Below, piece by piece: positions 36,827-44,081 of a DNA stretch of 44,081 nt. The DNA comes from Agromyces albus (lineage in GTDB: Bacteria > Actinomycetota > Actinomycetes > Actinomycetales > Microbacteriaceae), in NCBI RefSeq assembly GCF_004134825.1, contig NZ_SDPN01000035.1, positions 1-44,081 on the forward strand, in the 5' to 3' direction. The position numbers and the translations under genes were made by a program. The notes under the pieces are model-generated. The model saw nothing but the letters and a program-made list of their open reading frames with translations. It searched no databases and was not told the DNA's origin. How positions within the stretch are numbered: position 1 is the first letter of the stretch; each line of letters starts with the position of its first letter.

Positions 36827-37525
36827 ATGCTCCGCTCCTCCCGAATCTTCCCCGGCGCCATCGTCGCCTGCCTCTTCGCCGCACTCCTCATCTGGACCGG
36901 CGCCTGGAATCCGGTCGCAGACGCGCTCGACGACGCCTTCGGCGTCGAGGTCGAGACGAGCGGGGATGCCGCCGCCGTCCTCGCCGAACTCGACACGATC
37001 ACGGTGAAAGGCAAGGCCCCGATGACGGGCTACGACCGCGAAGGCGTGTTCGGTTCCGCTTGGATCGACATCGACCGCAACGGCTGCGACCAGCGCAACG
37101 ACGTCCTCGATCGGGATCTGTCGGCCACGACGTACAAGCCCGACACTCGCGATTGCGTCGTGCTCACCGGCACCCTGGCCGATCCGTACACGGGTGCCAC
37201 CATTCCATTCCAGCGCGGGCAGGACACCTCCACCGCGGTGCAGATCGACCACATCTACCCCCTCGGCATGGCCTGGCGTCAAGGTGCGCAGCAGTGGACC
37301 CAGGAGCAACGCATCGCGTTCGCGAATGACTTCGACAACCTTGTCGCCGTCGACGGGCCGGCGAACAGCCAGAAGGGCGATTCCGGCCCCGCCGCCTGGC
37401 TGCCGTCGAACAAGGGCTATCGGTGCGAGTACGTCATCGACTTCGTCAACGTCACCGCGAAGTACGACCTCTCGCTGCCGCAACCGGATGTCGACGCGGC
37501 CCGGCGCATCCTCGCGAACTGCTGA
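36827..37525 (+). CDS. Exported HNH nuclease (DUF1524 type)
   Basis: 232 residues. A hydrophobic N-terminal segment (about 8-25, IFPGAIVACLFAALLIWTGA) acts as signal peptide or membrane anchor. The nuclease part holds AVQIDHIYPLGMAW (catalytic His142 next to Asp141), then FANDFDNLVAVDGPANSQKGD and a terminal cysteine (ILANC). This is the GmrSD-C/DUF1524 HNH type common as secreted nucleases in actinobacteria. It stands alone on the plus strand, divergent from the phosphotransferase gene. No clear ribosome-binding site. Role, such as nutrient DNA breakdown, is inference. Confidence 0.88.
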   Translation: MLRSSRIFPGAIVACLFAALLIWTGAWNPVADALDDAFGVEVETSGDAAAVLAELDTITVKGKAPMTGYDREGVFGSAWIDIDRNGCDQRNDVLDRDLSATTYKPDTRDCVVLTGTLADPYTGATIPFQRGQDTSTAVQIDHIYPLGMAWRQGAQQWTQEQRIAFANDFDNLVAVDGPANSQKGDSGPAAWLPSNKGYRCEYVIDFVNVTAKYDLSLPQPDVDAARRILANC

Positions 37526-37540
37526 GGCGACGACGGGACG

Positions 37541-37546
37541 TATGCT
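37541..37546 (+). promoter_or_regulatory. -10 box before the glutathione peroxidase gene, possibly leaderless
   Basis: TATGCT is followed by five bases (GAAGC) and the ATG at 37552. No Shine-Dalgarno sequence is present. Confidence 0.4.
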
Positions 37547-37551
37547 GAAGC

Positions 37552-38049
37552 ATGGACATTCGCGACATCCCGTTCACGACCATCGATGGCGACCCGACCT
37601 CACTGGCCGAGTGGGCCGACGACGTGGTACTCGTCGTGAACGTGGCCTCGAAGTGCGGGCTGACGCCCCAATACGAACAGCTCGAGGCGTTGCAGCGTGA
37701 GTACGGGCCACGCGGATTCACCGTGCTCGGGTTCCCGTGCAACCAATTCGCGGGGCAGGAACCGGGCGGCGTCGAGGCAATCAAGGAGTTCTGCTCCACG
37801 ACCTACGGTGTGACCTTCCCGCTCATGGAGAAGGTCAAGGTCAACGGCCGGAACCGGCATCCGCTGTATGCGCAGCTCACGGCCGTCAACGACGCCCGGG
37901 GCAAGGCCGGGCGCGTCAAGTGGAACTTCGAGAAGTTCGTGATCCAGCCGGGCGGTGAGGTGCAGCGGTTCCGCCCCGACGTCCTCCCGCATGATCCGGC
38001 GATCATCGCGGCCATCGAACGCGGCCTCGCCGACGAAGCGGCCGCCTGA
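37552..38049 (+). CDS. Glutathione peroxidase family protein
   Basis: 165 residues. The redox motif NVASKCGLTPQYEQL has the active cysteine at residue 35, in place of selenocysteine. GFPCNQFAGQEPG supplies the glutamine and a resolving-cysteine candidate, and KWNFEKFVI the tryptophan/asparagine of the catalytic tetrad. In actinobacteria, which usually lack glutathione, such proteins are thioredoxin-dependent peroxidases; that reductant is inferred. Cytoplasmic. Confidence 0.95.
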   Translation: MDIRDIPFTTIDGDPTSLAEWADDVVLVVNVASKCGLTPQYEQLEALQREYGPRGFTVLGFPCNQFAGQEPGGVEAIKEFCSTTYGVTFPLMEKVKVNGRNRHPLYAQLTAVNDARGKAGRVKWNFEKFVIQPGGEVQRFRPDVLPHDPAIIAAIERGLADEAAA

Positions 38050-38155
38050 CCGTTCATCGCAGCGGGTGACGCAGCCCACGGCGCGCTGCCTTGACCGCTC
38101 ATCGCGCGCGGCCCACAATTGGGGGTCTACCGATTGCAGGGAGCGTGAGGAACGG

Positions 38156-38665
38156 ATGTCAGACACGTACCGTCGTCCGATCATCGATGAAGGAGCCGCC
38201 ACGGTCGTCATGGGCGCCCCGCAAGGCGAGGAAGTCGCGCCGTCGCAGCCAACCGGTGAGCCCGAGAAGCGCAGCGCTACCACGTTCTGGAGCCGCGACC
38301 TCCGATTCATGCTCGTCGTGCTCGCCGCCATCGTGGTGCTGTTCCTCGCGTTCGCGCTGCTCATCGCGTTCAGCCCGACCGGCGCCGCGATCAGCGCCCT
38401 CGCGATCATCGCGGCACCCATCGCCACGATGGTCGCCGCCTACTATGGCATCTCGCTCGCGTTGCGCCAGGTCAGCGACGCACGCGAGAGTGCCGACTCG
38501 TCGGAGGCGCGCGCACGAGCCGCCGAGGTCACCGCTCGCGAGTCCGACGCCTGGGCGGCCCAGATGGAGTCGGGACTGCGCGTCGCCGTCGCCAAGCTCC
38601 GAGCAGCCGGACAGGACACCCGCGATGTGGAGCGTGCCGCGGGCACGCCCGACGAGTTCTTCTGA
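38156..38665 (+). CDS. Two-helix membrane protein with coiled-coil tail, unknown function
   Basis: 169 residues. A cytoplasmic N-terminus of about 50 residues precedes two membrane helices (about 52-72, MLVVLAAIVVLFLAFALLIA, and 76-100, AISALAIIAAPIATMVAAYYGI). A charged, alanine-rich helical tail follows (SDARESADSSEARARAAEV), likely coiled coil. It ends TPDEFF. I recognise no named family. The ATG has GAGG upstream. It is convergent with the dehydrogenase operon, and hairpins separate them. Confidence 0.8.
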   Translation: MSDTYRRPIIDEGAATVVMGAPQGEEVAPSQPTGEPEKRSATTFWSRDLRFMLVVLAAIVVLFLAFALLIAFSPTGAAISALAIIAAPIATMVAAYYGISLALRQVSDARESADSSEARARAAEVTARESDAWAAQMESGLRVAVAKLRAAGQDTRDVERAAGTPDEFF

Positions 38666-38685
38666 GCCGCCCCCCTCTGGCGGCT
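38665..38685. terminator. Hairpin after the 169-aa membrane protein gene
   Basis: AGCCGCC (38665-38671) pairs with GGCGGCT (38679-38685) over a 7-base loop. The left arm starts in the last base of the stop codon. No T-run. Confidence 0.5.
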
Positions 38686-38695
38686 GAGGGCATGG

Positions 38696-38708
38696 CCTCG
38701 ATGCGAGG
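38696..38708. terminator. Short hairpin at the end of the dehydrogenase operon
   Basis: CCTCG-ATG-CGAGG directly abuts the E2 stop codon. Only 5 bp, so its role is doubtful. Confidence 0.3.
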
Positions 38709-40133
38709 TTAGAGCTCTGCGAGCACCGACACCGGGCGTTCGATGCACGCGGCGACGAAGGTCAGGAACGCGGCCGCCTCGGCACCATCGCACACTCGGT
38801 GGTCGAATGAGAGCGTGAGCTCCGTGACGCGGCGCACGGCGAGCTCGCCGTCGACGACCCACGGTCGTTCGATGAGCCTGCCGATGCCGAGCATCGCGGC
38901 CTCTGGATGGTTGATGATCGCCGCCGAGCCATCGACCCCGAGCGTGCCGTAATTGTTCAGCGTGAAAGTGCCGCCCGTGAGTGACGCGGGCGCGAACGCG
39001 CCCTTCTCGGCCTCCTCGGTGCGGGACGCGATGGCGTCGCGCAACTCGCGGAGCGACATCCGCTCGGCCCCGTGCACGACCGGCACGAGGAGTCCGCGGG
39101 GTGTCTGCGCGGCGAGTCCGAGGTTCACGGCCGAGTGGTAGACGATCTCCTCACGTGCGGCGTCGAAGCTCGAGTTGAGCGCCGGATGCTTGTGCAATCC
39201 GGCGACGACGAAACGTGCCACGAGGGCGGTGATGCCGAAGCGTTCACCCGTCGCGTCCTGCAGCTGCCGGCGAGCGGCGAGCAACTCGGTCGCGTCGACA
39301 TCCACCCACACGGTCGCCTCGGGGATCTCCCGGCGCGAGCGCGTGAAATGGGCGGCGGCGGCTCGGGCCATGCGGTCGAGCGGCACGCGGCGATCGCCCT
39401 CGATGCTCGCGAGCGGTGCCGGCGAGACGGCGCTCGGCTTGGTTTCGGGTGCCTCGATCGGCGCGCCGCCGCGGGCGGCGGTCTCCGTGCCGGCCCGCTC
39501 GGAGATGAACGACTCGACATCGCGGCGCACCACCAGATGGTCGGGGCCGGAGCCCATGAGCTGACTCGCATCGAAGCCGTTCTCGCGGGCGATGCGCCGC
39601 ACGATGGGGGAGACGACGGGGGAGCGCCGCGCCGGATCGAGGCGCGCCGGAGCCTGCTGTCGCTGGATCGCCGGGCCACCTGGGGAGCGGCGTCCGAATC
39701 GGGCGGGAGTGCCGGGGGCCCGCTTCGTGATCGTCGACTCGCGCGTGCCGTAGCCGATGAGCACGGCGCCGGAGCCCTCAGACGCGGTGGATGCTGTCGC
39801 GGCATCCGTCGCCTCGGCGACCTCGACCGCCTCGCGCTCGGCCGGCTCCGCCACGGCGGCTTCGGCAGGTACGCTCGGCGGGGCCGCGTCACCGGCGCCG
39901 CCCGTCAGGGTCATGAGCACGCTGCCCGCGTGCAGTGTCTGCCCGACCTCGCCGCCGAGCGTCTCGACGACGCCCGCATACGGGCTCGGCAGCTGCACGA
40001 CGGACTTCGCCGACTCGAGCTCCACGACCGGCTGGTCGATCGCCACCTCATCGCCGGGCTCGACGAGCCACGCGACGATCTCGGCCTCCGTGAGGCCCTC
40101 ACCGAGATCGGGGAGGATGAATGCACGGCTCAT
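38709..40133 (-). CDS. bkdC: 2-oxoacid dehydrogenase E2, dihydrolipoamide acyltransferase
   Basis: 474 residues. An N-terminal lipoyl domain (residues 1-80) has the lipoylated lysine at position 43 in ELESAKSVVQLPSP. A long alanine/glutamate linker follows, then a peripheral subunit-binding domain with SPIVRRIARENGFDASQLMGSGP, and the acyltransferase domain ending in the catalytic FDHRVCDG motif. It transfers the acyl group to CoA in the complex. The start is MSRAFILPDLGEG; its ATG overlaps the E1beta stop. ESAK in place of the usual ETDKA is seen in many branched-chain type E2 proteins. Confidence 0.94.
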   Translation of the reverse strand: MSRAFILPDLGEGLTEAEIVAWLVEPGDEVAIDQPVVELESAKSVVQLPSPYAGVVETLGGEVGQTLHAGSVLMTLTGGAGDAAPPSVPAEAAVAEPAEREAVEVAEATDAATASTASEGSGAVLIGYGTRESTITKRAPGTPARFGRRSPGGPAIQRQQAPARLDPARRSPVVSPIVRRIARENGFDASQLMGSGPDHLVVRRDVESFISERAGTETAARGGAPIEAPETKPSAVSPAPLASIEGDRRVPLDRMARAAAAHFTRSRREIPEATVWVDVDATELLAARRQLQDATGERFGITALVARFVVAGLHKHPALNSSFDAAREEIVYHSAVNLGLAAQTPRGLLVPVVHGAERMSLRELRDAIASRTEEAEKGAFAPASLTGGTFTLNNYGTLGVDGSAAIINHPEAAMLGIGRLIERPWVVDGELAVRRVTELTLSFDHRVCDGAEAAAFLTFVAACIERPVSVLAEL

Positions 40134-41155
40134 GAGAGGTCCCATTCCCAGCTTGCGAGTGCCGCGAGCACGCGGTCGGCCGTGGGGAGGTGGTATTCCT
40201 CGAGCTTCGGCGACGGGTAGGGGATGTCGAAGCCCGTGATCCGCAGCACGGGTGCGGCGAGGTGGAAGAAGTTCCGTTCGGTCACGCGCGCCGCGACCTC
40301 GGCGCCGAAGCCGCCGAACTGCGCCGCTTCGTGGATTACGGCTGCTCGCGAGGTCTTCCGCACGGAGGCCGACACCGTCTCATCGTCGAACGGTGAGAGG
40401 CTGCGGAGGTCGACGACTTCGATCGAGAGCCCTTCGTCAACTGCCGCGTCGGCGGCTTCGAGCGCGGTGCGCACGGTGGGGCCATAGCCGATGAGCGTCA
40501 CGTCCGAGCCCTCGCGGACGACGAGCGCGCGGTGCATCGGCGCGGTGGTCACGGGCAGCGCGAGCGGCGCCTTCGCCCAGTAACGGCTCTTCGGCTCCAT
40601 GAAGATCACGGGATCGTCGCTCGCGATCGCCTCCCGGAGCATCGAGTAGGCGTCGGCCGGGTTCGAGGGCATCACCACGGTGAGTCCAGGCGTGGACGCC
40701 CAGTACGACTCCGAGGAGTCGGAGTGGTGCTCGACGCCTCCGATGTCGCCCGCGCACGGAATGCGCACCACGAGCGGCAGGCTCACCCGCCCCTTCGTGC
40801 GATTGCGCATCTTCGCGACGTGCGACACGATCTGCTCGAACGCGGGATAGCTGAACGCGTCGAACTGCATCTCGACGACGGGTCGCATGCCATAGATCGC
40901 CATGCCGATCGCGGTGCCCACGATGCCCGATTCGGCGAGCGGCGAATCCCAGATGCGCTCGTCGCCGAACTGATGCTGCAGCCCGTCGGTCACCCGGAAC
41001 ACGCCACCGAGCGGACCGACGTCCTCGCCGTAGACCACGACGCGGTCGTCCTCGGCCATCGCGTCGCGAAGCGCGGCATTCAGTGCGCCCGCCATCGTGA
41101 GCTGTGTGGGCGCGGATGCCGCACCGCCGCCGCTCCTCGTCTTCGTCGCGGTCAT
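40130..41155 (-). CDS. bkdB: 2-oxoacid dehydrogenase E1 component, beta subunit
   Basis: 341 residues, the standard length for E1beta. The thiamine-diphosphate contact region VVVYGEDVGPLGGVFRVT is followed by ERIWDSPLAESGIVGTAIGMA. The C-terminal transketolase domain carries LRSLSPFDDETV and AAVIHEAAQFGGFGAEVAA. It forms the E1 heterotetramer with the alpha subunit encoded just upstream, overlapping it by four bases. Branched-chain versus pyruvate specificity is not settled by sequence alone; the Lrp-type regulator upstream favours branched-chain keto acids. Confidence 0.94.
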   Translation of the reverse strand: MTATKTRSGGGAASAPTQLTMAGALNAALRDAMAEDDRVVVYGEDVGPLGGVFRVTDGLQHQFGDERIWDSPLAESGIVGTAIGMAIYGMRPVVEMQFDAFSYPAFEQIVSHVAKMRNRTKGRVSLPLVVRIPCAGDIGGVEHHSDSSESYWASTPGLTVVMPSNPADAYSMLREAIASDDPVIFMEPKSRYWAKAPLALPVTTAPMHRALVVREGSDVTLIGYGPTVRTALEAADAAVDEGLSIEVVDLRSLSPFDDETVSASVRKTSRAAVIHEAAQFGGFGAEVAARVTERNFFHLAAPVLRITGFDIPYPSPKLEEYHLPTADRVLAALASWEWDLS

Positions 41156-42273
41156 CGTGGCTCCGCGGCAGCTTCGGCGAGTTCGGCCTCGAGTCGGGCG
41201 CGCTGTTCGAGCAGCGCCGCGCGCGGGTTCGCGTACACGTGATCGAAGAGCTCGAGCGGATCGAGCTCGGCCTCGGTGGTGATGACCTCGCGGGTGTGGG
41301 CGGCGAGCGCCTCGGCGGCATCCGTGATCTCGGATCTCGTCGCCTCGGTGAGGGCGCCCTCGGAGACGAGGTACTTCTCGAGCCGCTCGATCGGATCGCG
41401 CCGCTTCCAGTGCTCGACGTCACGGGCGTGGCGATAGCGCGTCGGGTCGTCGGAGTTCGTGTGAGCCTCGACCCGGTACGTGAGCCCCTCGATGAGCGTC
41501 GGGCCGCCGCCTGATCGCGCGCGATCCACCGCGGCGTGCGTCACGGCGTACATGGCGGCGACGTCGTTGCCATCGACGTGGAAGCCGGGCATGCCGTAGC
41601 CGACCGCCTTGTCGGCGAGCGTGGCCGCGTGCGTCTGCCGCGCGAGCGGGACGCTGATCGCGAACTGGTTGTTCTGCACGATGAACACCGTGGGCGTCTG
41701 CCACACCGCGGCGAAGTTGAACGCCTCGTGGGCATCGCCCTCGCTCGTCGCGCCGTCGCCCATGAAGGTCAGTGCGACGATCGGGTCGTGCCGCAACCGC
41801 GCGGCGTGCGCGAGGCCGACGGCGTGGAGCGCCTGGGTCGCGAGGGGCGTGGTCTGCGGGGAGGTGCGGTGCGCGCGCTGGTCGTAGCCGCTGTGCCAGT
41901 CGCCGCGGAAGGACTTCAGGATGTCGCCCGGATCGATGCCCCGCGTGAGCAGTGCGACGCTCTCGCGATAGGTCGGGAAGAGCCAGTCGTCGGCGGTGAT
42001 CGCGGACACGGCGCCGATCTCGCACGCCTCCTGTCCGTACGCCGAGGGATAGGTCGCGAGCCGGCCCTGTTTCGTGAGTGCCGTGACCTGCACGTCGAAC
42101 CGACGGGCGACGACCATCTTGCGGTAGAGGTCGAGGAGAGTCTCGGTGCCGGGCAGGCTGAACCCGCCGGTTGCGGCTCCGGTGACCGCGTGCCCGGCAT
42201 TGTCGAGCAACCGGAGCGGCTTCTCGGAGGGAAGGGCTCGACGGGCTGCGTCATGCTCGACATTGAGGCTCAT
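41152..42273 (-). CDS. bkdA: 2-oxoacid dehydrogenase E1 component, alpha subunit
   Basis: 373 residues. The thiamine-diphosphate motif is MGDGATSEGDAHEAFNFAAV (about 171-190) ending with QNN near 199. YGQEACEIGA and TYRESVALLTRGI are conserved in E1alpha. The phosphorylation-loop analogue holds RYRHARDVEHWKRRDPIERL. It decarboxylates the 2-oxoacid and reductively acylates the E2 lipoyl group. No strong ribosome-binding site directly before the ATG; GAGAGG stands about 14 bases away. The 107-base gap to the regulator gene probably holds the operon promoter, but I find no convincing boxes in it. Confidence 0.94.
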   Translation of the reverse strand: MSLNVEHDAARRALPSEKPLRLLDNAGHAVTGAATGGFSLPGTETLLDLYRKMVVARRFDVQVTALTKQGRLATYPSAYGQEACEIGAVSAITADDWLFPTYRESVALLTRGIDPGDILKSFRGDWHSGYDQRAHRTSPQTTPLATQALHAVGLAHAARLRHDPIVALTFMGDGATSEGDAHEAFNFAAVWQTPTVFIVQNNQFAISVPLARQTHAATLADKAVGYGMPGFHVDGNDVAAMYAVTHAAVDRARSGGGPTLIEGLTYRVEAHTNSDDPTRYRHARDVEHWKRRDPIERLEKYLVSEGALTEATRSEITDAAEALAAHTREVITTEAELDPLELFDHVYANPRAALLEQRARLEAELAEAAAEPR

Positions 42274-42380
42274 AAGGCCATGGTGCGCCTCTCACGAGGG
42301 CGTCGCATCGCCTTTTCGGCAAGCGTGAACGATCGGCCCGGCGGGCACGAAAGCGTTGCCGTGCGTCCGGTTCGCGGCGC

Positions 42381-42875
42381 TCAGGCGTGCCAGATGTCCA
42401 GGGTCTGCGCGGGCGGGTGTCCGTCGAGTTCGGCGAGGATCAAGTGCGATCTCGTCGAGACGACGCCCGGCATGTCGTGGATGTCGCGCAGGATCGCCTG
42501 GCTCAATTGCTCGTGGTCGGGAGCGCTGACCGTGAGCATGATGTCGATGTCGCCGGAGACGGCCTGCACCTTCTCGACGAAGGGAAGTGTCGCGAGCTTC
42601 GCGGCGATCTCCTCCCACGAGACTTCACCGATGCGCACGACGACGAGCGCGGAGATGTGCAGGCCGATGGCCTTGCGGTCGATCTGCGCGCCGAAGCCGG
42701 TGATCACGCCGCGCTTCAGCAGCAGCTGCACCCGATTGTGCGCCGCGGTGCGGGAGATGTGCACGCGCTCGGCGAGGGTTCGCACCGAGAGTCGCCCATC
42801 ACGGCTCAACTCGGCGACGATACGCCGATCGATGTTGTCGAGCGCCTCGTTCCGGTGCGGTGGTTGCTGGGTCAT
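42381..42875 (-). CDS. Lrp/AsnC family transcriptional regulator
   Basis: 164 residues. The N-terminal helix-turn-helix is at about 12-60 (LDNIDRRIVAELSRDGRLSV, then ERVHISRTAAHNRVQLLLKRGVI). The C-terminal RAM ligand domain has VVVRIGEVSW and VQAVSGDIDIMLTV, the effector site region. Start at MTQQPPHRNE, with GAGGA about five bases upstream; this places the start 77 bases inside the MpaB gene in another frame. It lies just upstream of and codirectional with the dehydrogenase operon, as with BkdR-type activators that sense branched-chain amino acids. That role is inferred from position. Confidence 0.92.
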   Translation of the reverse strand: MTQQPPHRNEALDNIDRRIVAELSRDGRLSVRTLAERVHISRTAAHNRVQLLLKRGVITGFGAQIDRKAIGLHISALVVVRIGEVSWEEIAAKLATLPFVEKVQAVSGDIDIMLTVSAPDHEQLSQAILRDIHDMPGVVSTRSHLILAELDGHPPAQTLDIWHA

Positions 42876-43698
42876 CGTCGTCCTCATGCTCAAGCTCAGC
42901 GTACCGGCTGCGGCGTCGCGCGCGTCGGAGAGATGCGTGCATTGGGGCGTGGCGGATCATCCGGGGCAGGAACGGCCAGACGGTCGCGATCGAGTCGAGC
43001 CATCCGTTCGCGACGTGTTCGACTCGGGGCGTCCACCGGAATCCATATGCCTCTCGCACGTCAGGCGGCAGCAGCGCCGCCGTGATGATGCGCACCAGGG
43101 GAAGGAACGCAGCGGCGCCGAACGGCAGGCCGGATGCTCCTGAGAGCAACGAGCGGGCCACCGATCGGGCGTCGGCGCCGACCTCGAGCCGCGTGAGGCG
43201 TTCGGCCCACCACGCGTCGAACTCGGCTCGGGAATCCGGCCAGCCGGCGGGGGCCGACTGCAACCGGTGGCCGAGGGCGGCGTAGTTCCGGACGATCGCG
43301 TCTCCGGCCGCGGCGTCGAGTGGACCCCAGAGCCGTTCGTGCAGTTCCAGTGCGACCGCGAGCAGCGTGGATGCGACCCAGCGCTGCGCATCGGCGTCGA
43401 ACGCGCTGTACTCGGGGTGCTCTGGGGACGCCGGCCCATGCACTGGCGCATGCCGCGCGTTCACGGTGCGCACGGCCGCATCGGCGACGTCGTCATCGCC
43501 GAAGCCGATCGCATAGACGTAGTCGAGCGTGCCGAGCAGACGGTCGAGCGGTCGCTCGCGGAAACCGCTGTGCCGTGCAACACCTCGTGCCACTCGGGGA
43601 TCCGCGAGCTGCAGGAGGATCGCGGCCCCGCCGCCGAGGAGCAGCACGCCTTCCGCTCCGTGCCGGCGGAAGGCATCACGTTCGTCCTGAGGTGCCAT
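42799..43698 (-). CDS. MpaB family oxygenase (DUF2236)
   Basis: 299 residues beginning MAPQDERDAFRRHGAEGVLLLGGGAAILLQLADPRVA-like, the DUF2236 N-terminus (a long quote is avoided; key features are the GGG-LLQ-ADP run at about 20-34). The segment with VHGPASPEHPEYSAFDADAQRW and VASTLLAVALELHERL is typical of the family, which includes rubber oxygenase-like haem proteins and MpaB. Substrate is unknown. Its ATG shares its A with the stop of the lytic transglycosylase-like gene (TGATG). The C-terminal 25 residues, basic and low-complexity, overlap the regulator gene by 77 bases. Confidence 0.85.
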   Translation of the reverse strand: MAPQDERDAFRRHGAEGVLLLGGGAAILLQLADPRVARGVARHSGFRERPLDRLLGTLDYVYAIGFGDDDVADAAVRTVNARHAPVHGPASPEHPEYSAFDADAQRWVASTLLAVALELHERLWGPLDAAAGDAIVRNYAALGHRLQSAPAGWPDSRAEFDAWWAERLTRLEVGADARSVARSLLSGASGLPFGAAAFLPLVRIITAALLPPDVREAYGFRWTPRVEHVANGWLDSIATVWPFLPRMIRHAPMHASLRRARRRSRYAELEHEDDDDPATTAPERGARQHRSAYRRRVEP

Positions 43699-44081
43699 CA
43701 GTACCAGTTGTACGCCTCTGAGTGCGCCCATGCGCCGCATGGGGACCCGTAACGCGCCGCGATGTACGAGAGCCCCCAGTCGATCTGCGTCGCGGCGTTG
43801 GTGCGCCAGTCGGCGCCCGCAGCCGCCATCTTGCTGCCCGGAAGGGACTGCGGGATGCCGTAGGCCCCGCTCGAGGCGTTGTAGGCGTCGGCGCGCCAGC
43901 TCGACTCGCGCGTCCACAGGAGCACGAGGCAGCGGTACTCGCCGTCGCCCCAGCCGTAGCGGGCGATGGCGCCGGCCGCATACGCCTTCGCGGCAGCCGG
44001 GTCGACGACGATGCCGGGCGGGGGAGCGCCACTGCCGGCGCCGGATCCGGCGCCGGCGGCCGCGGCTGCTGCAGCTGCGGC
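43698..44081 (-). CDS. Exported lytic transglycosylase-like / aggregation-promoting-factor-like protein, C-terminal part
   Basis: The last 127 residues are in view; the N-terminus lies beyond the right edge. An alanine/glycine/proline-rich linker leads into a lysozyme-like domain: LVLLWTRESSWRADAYNAS, then SGAYGIPQSLPGSKMA, ATQIDWGLSYIAARYGSPCG and the terminal HSEAYNWY. The glutamate in RESSW is the probable catalytic residue. Proteins with this ending are secreted actinobacterial peptidoglycan hydrolases (transglycosylase SLT-like, Apf C-terminus). The stop overlaps the MpaB start by one base. Confidence 0.88.
   Translation of the reverse strand, partial: AAAAAAAAAGAGSGAGSGAPPPGIVVDPAAAKAYAAGAIARYGWGDGEYRCLVLLWTRESSWRADAYNASSGAYGIPQSLPGSKMAAAGADWRTNAATQIDWGLSYIAARYGSPCGAWAHSEAYNWY

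Noticed and set aside
36672..36884. Longer N-terminus for the phosphotransferase
   Set aside because: The added 71 residues are arginine-rich and would overlap the start of the divergent nuclease gene; the APH fold begins after the GTG at 36671.

Overview
The window looks like chromosomal DNA from a high-GC Gram-positive actinobacterium, most likely family Microbacteriaceae (Agromyces-like; this is inference). The grounds are the very high GC, the frequent GTG starts, the many ATGA/GTGA stop-start overlaps, an ileS with a translational-type T-box leader, and the gene order rne, rplU, rpmA, obg, proB, proA, nadD, rsfS. Most of it is ordinary core genome. One catabolic locus (about 27.7-35.4 kb) looks accessory.

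Layout. 1-5.1 kb: an M3 peptidase (cut by the edge), a divergent methyltransferase, and a minus-strand group valS, GNAT acetyltransferase and a 74-residue unknown. 5.2-10.4 kb: a minus-strand oligopeptide/dipeptide-type ABC transporter (binding lipoprotein, two permeases, fused double ATPase), divergent from a YtrA-type GntR repressor. Inverted repeats cover the shared control region. 10.8-16.6 kb: T-box, ileS, folC, a DUF4233 membrane protein and ndk, closed by a strong hairpin. 16.6-20.4 kb: VKOR membrane protein (-), RNase E/G (+) and DUF4031 protein (-). 20.4-27.4 kb: rplU-rpmA behind a clear promoter, a UUCG-loop terminator, obg-proB, proA, a small membrane protein, nadD, a proline-rich tail-anchored protein and rsfS. 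27.5 kb: tRNA-Ala(GGC).

27.7-35.4 kb: a sugar-uptake and degradation locus directly downstream of the tRNA gene. A TetR-type repressor is divergent from a lipoprotein binding protein, two MalF/MalG-type permeases, an intracellular GH35-like beta-galactosidase, a GH1 beta-glucosidase and a Gfo/Idh/MocA oxidoreductase. No ATPase is encoded, so a shared MsiK-type ATPase elsewhere is inferred. A beta-linked oligosaccharide carrying galactose or glucose would enter and be trimmed in the cytoplasm.

35.4-38.7 kb: a small phosphotransferase/DUF1801 pair (-), a secreted HNH nuclease, a glutathione peroxidase and a small membrane protein. 38.7-44.1 kb: a minus-strand run with a lytic transglycosylase-like protein (cut by the edge), an MpaB-family oxygenase, an Lrp/AsnC regulator and the E1alpha, E1beta and E2 subunits of a branched-chain 2-oxoacid (or pyruvate) dehydrogenase.

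A recurring feature is a -10-like hexamer 5-6 bases before a start codon with no Shine-Dalgarno sequence. This suggests leaderless mRNAs for at least seven genes. No CRISPR array, insertion sequence, integrase or defence system was seen.
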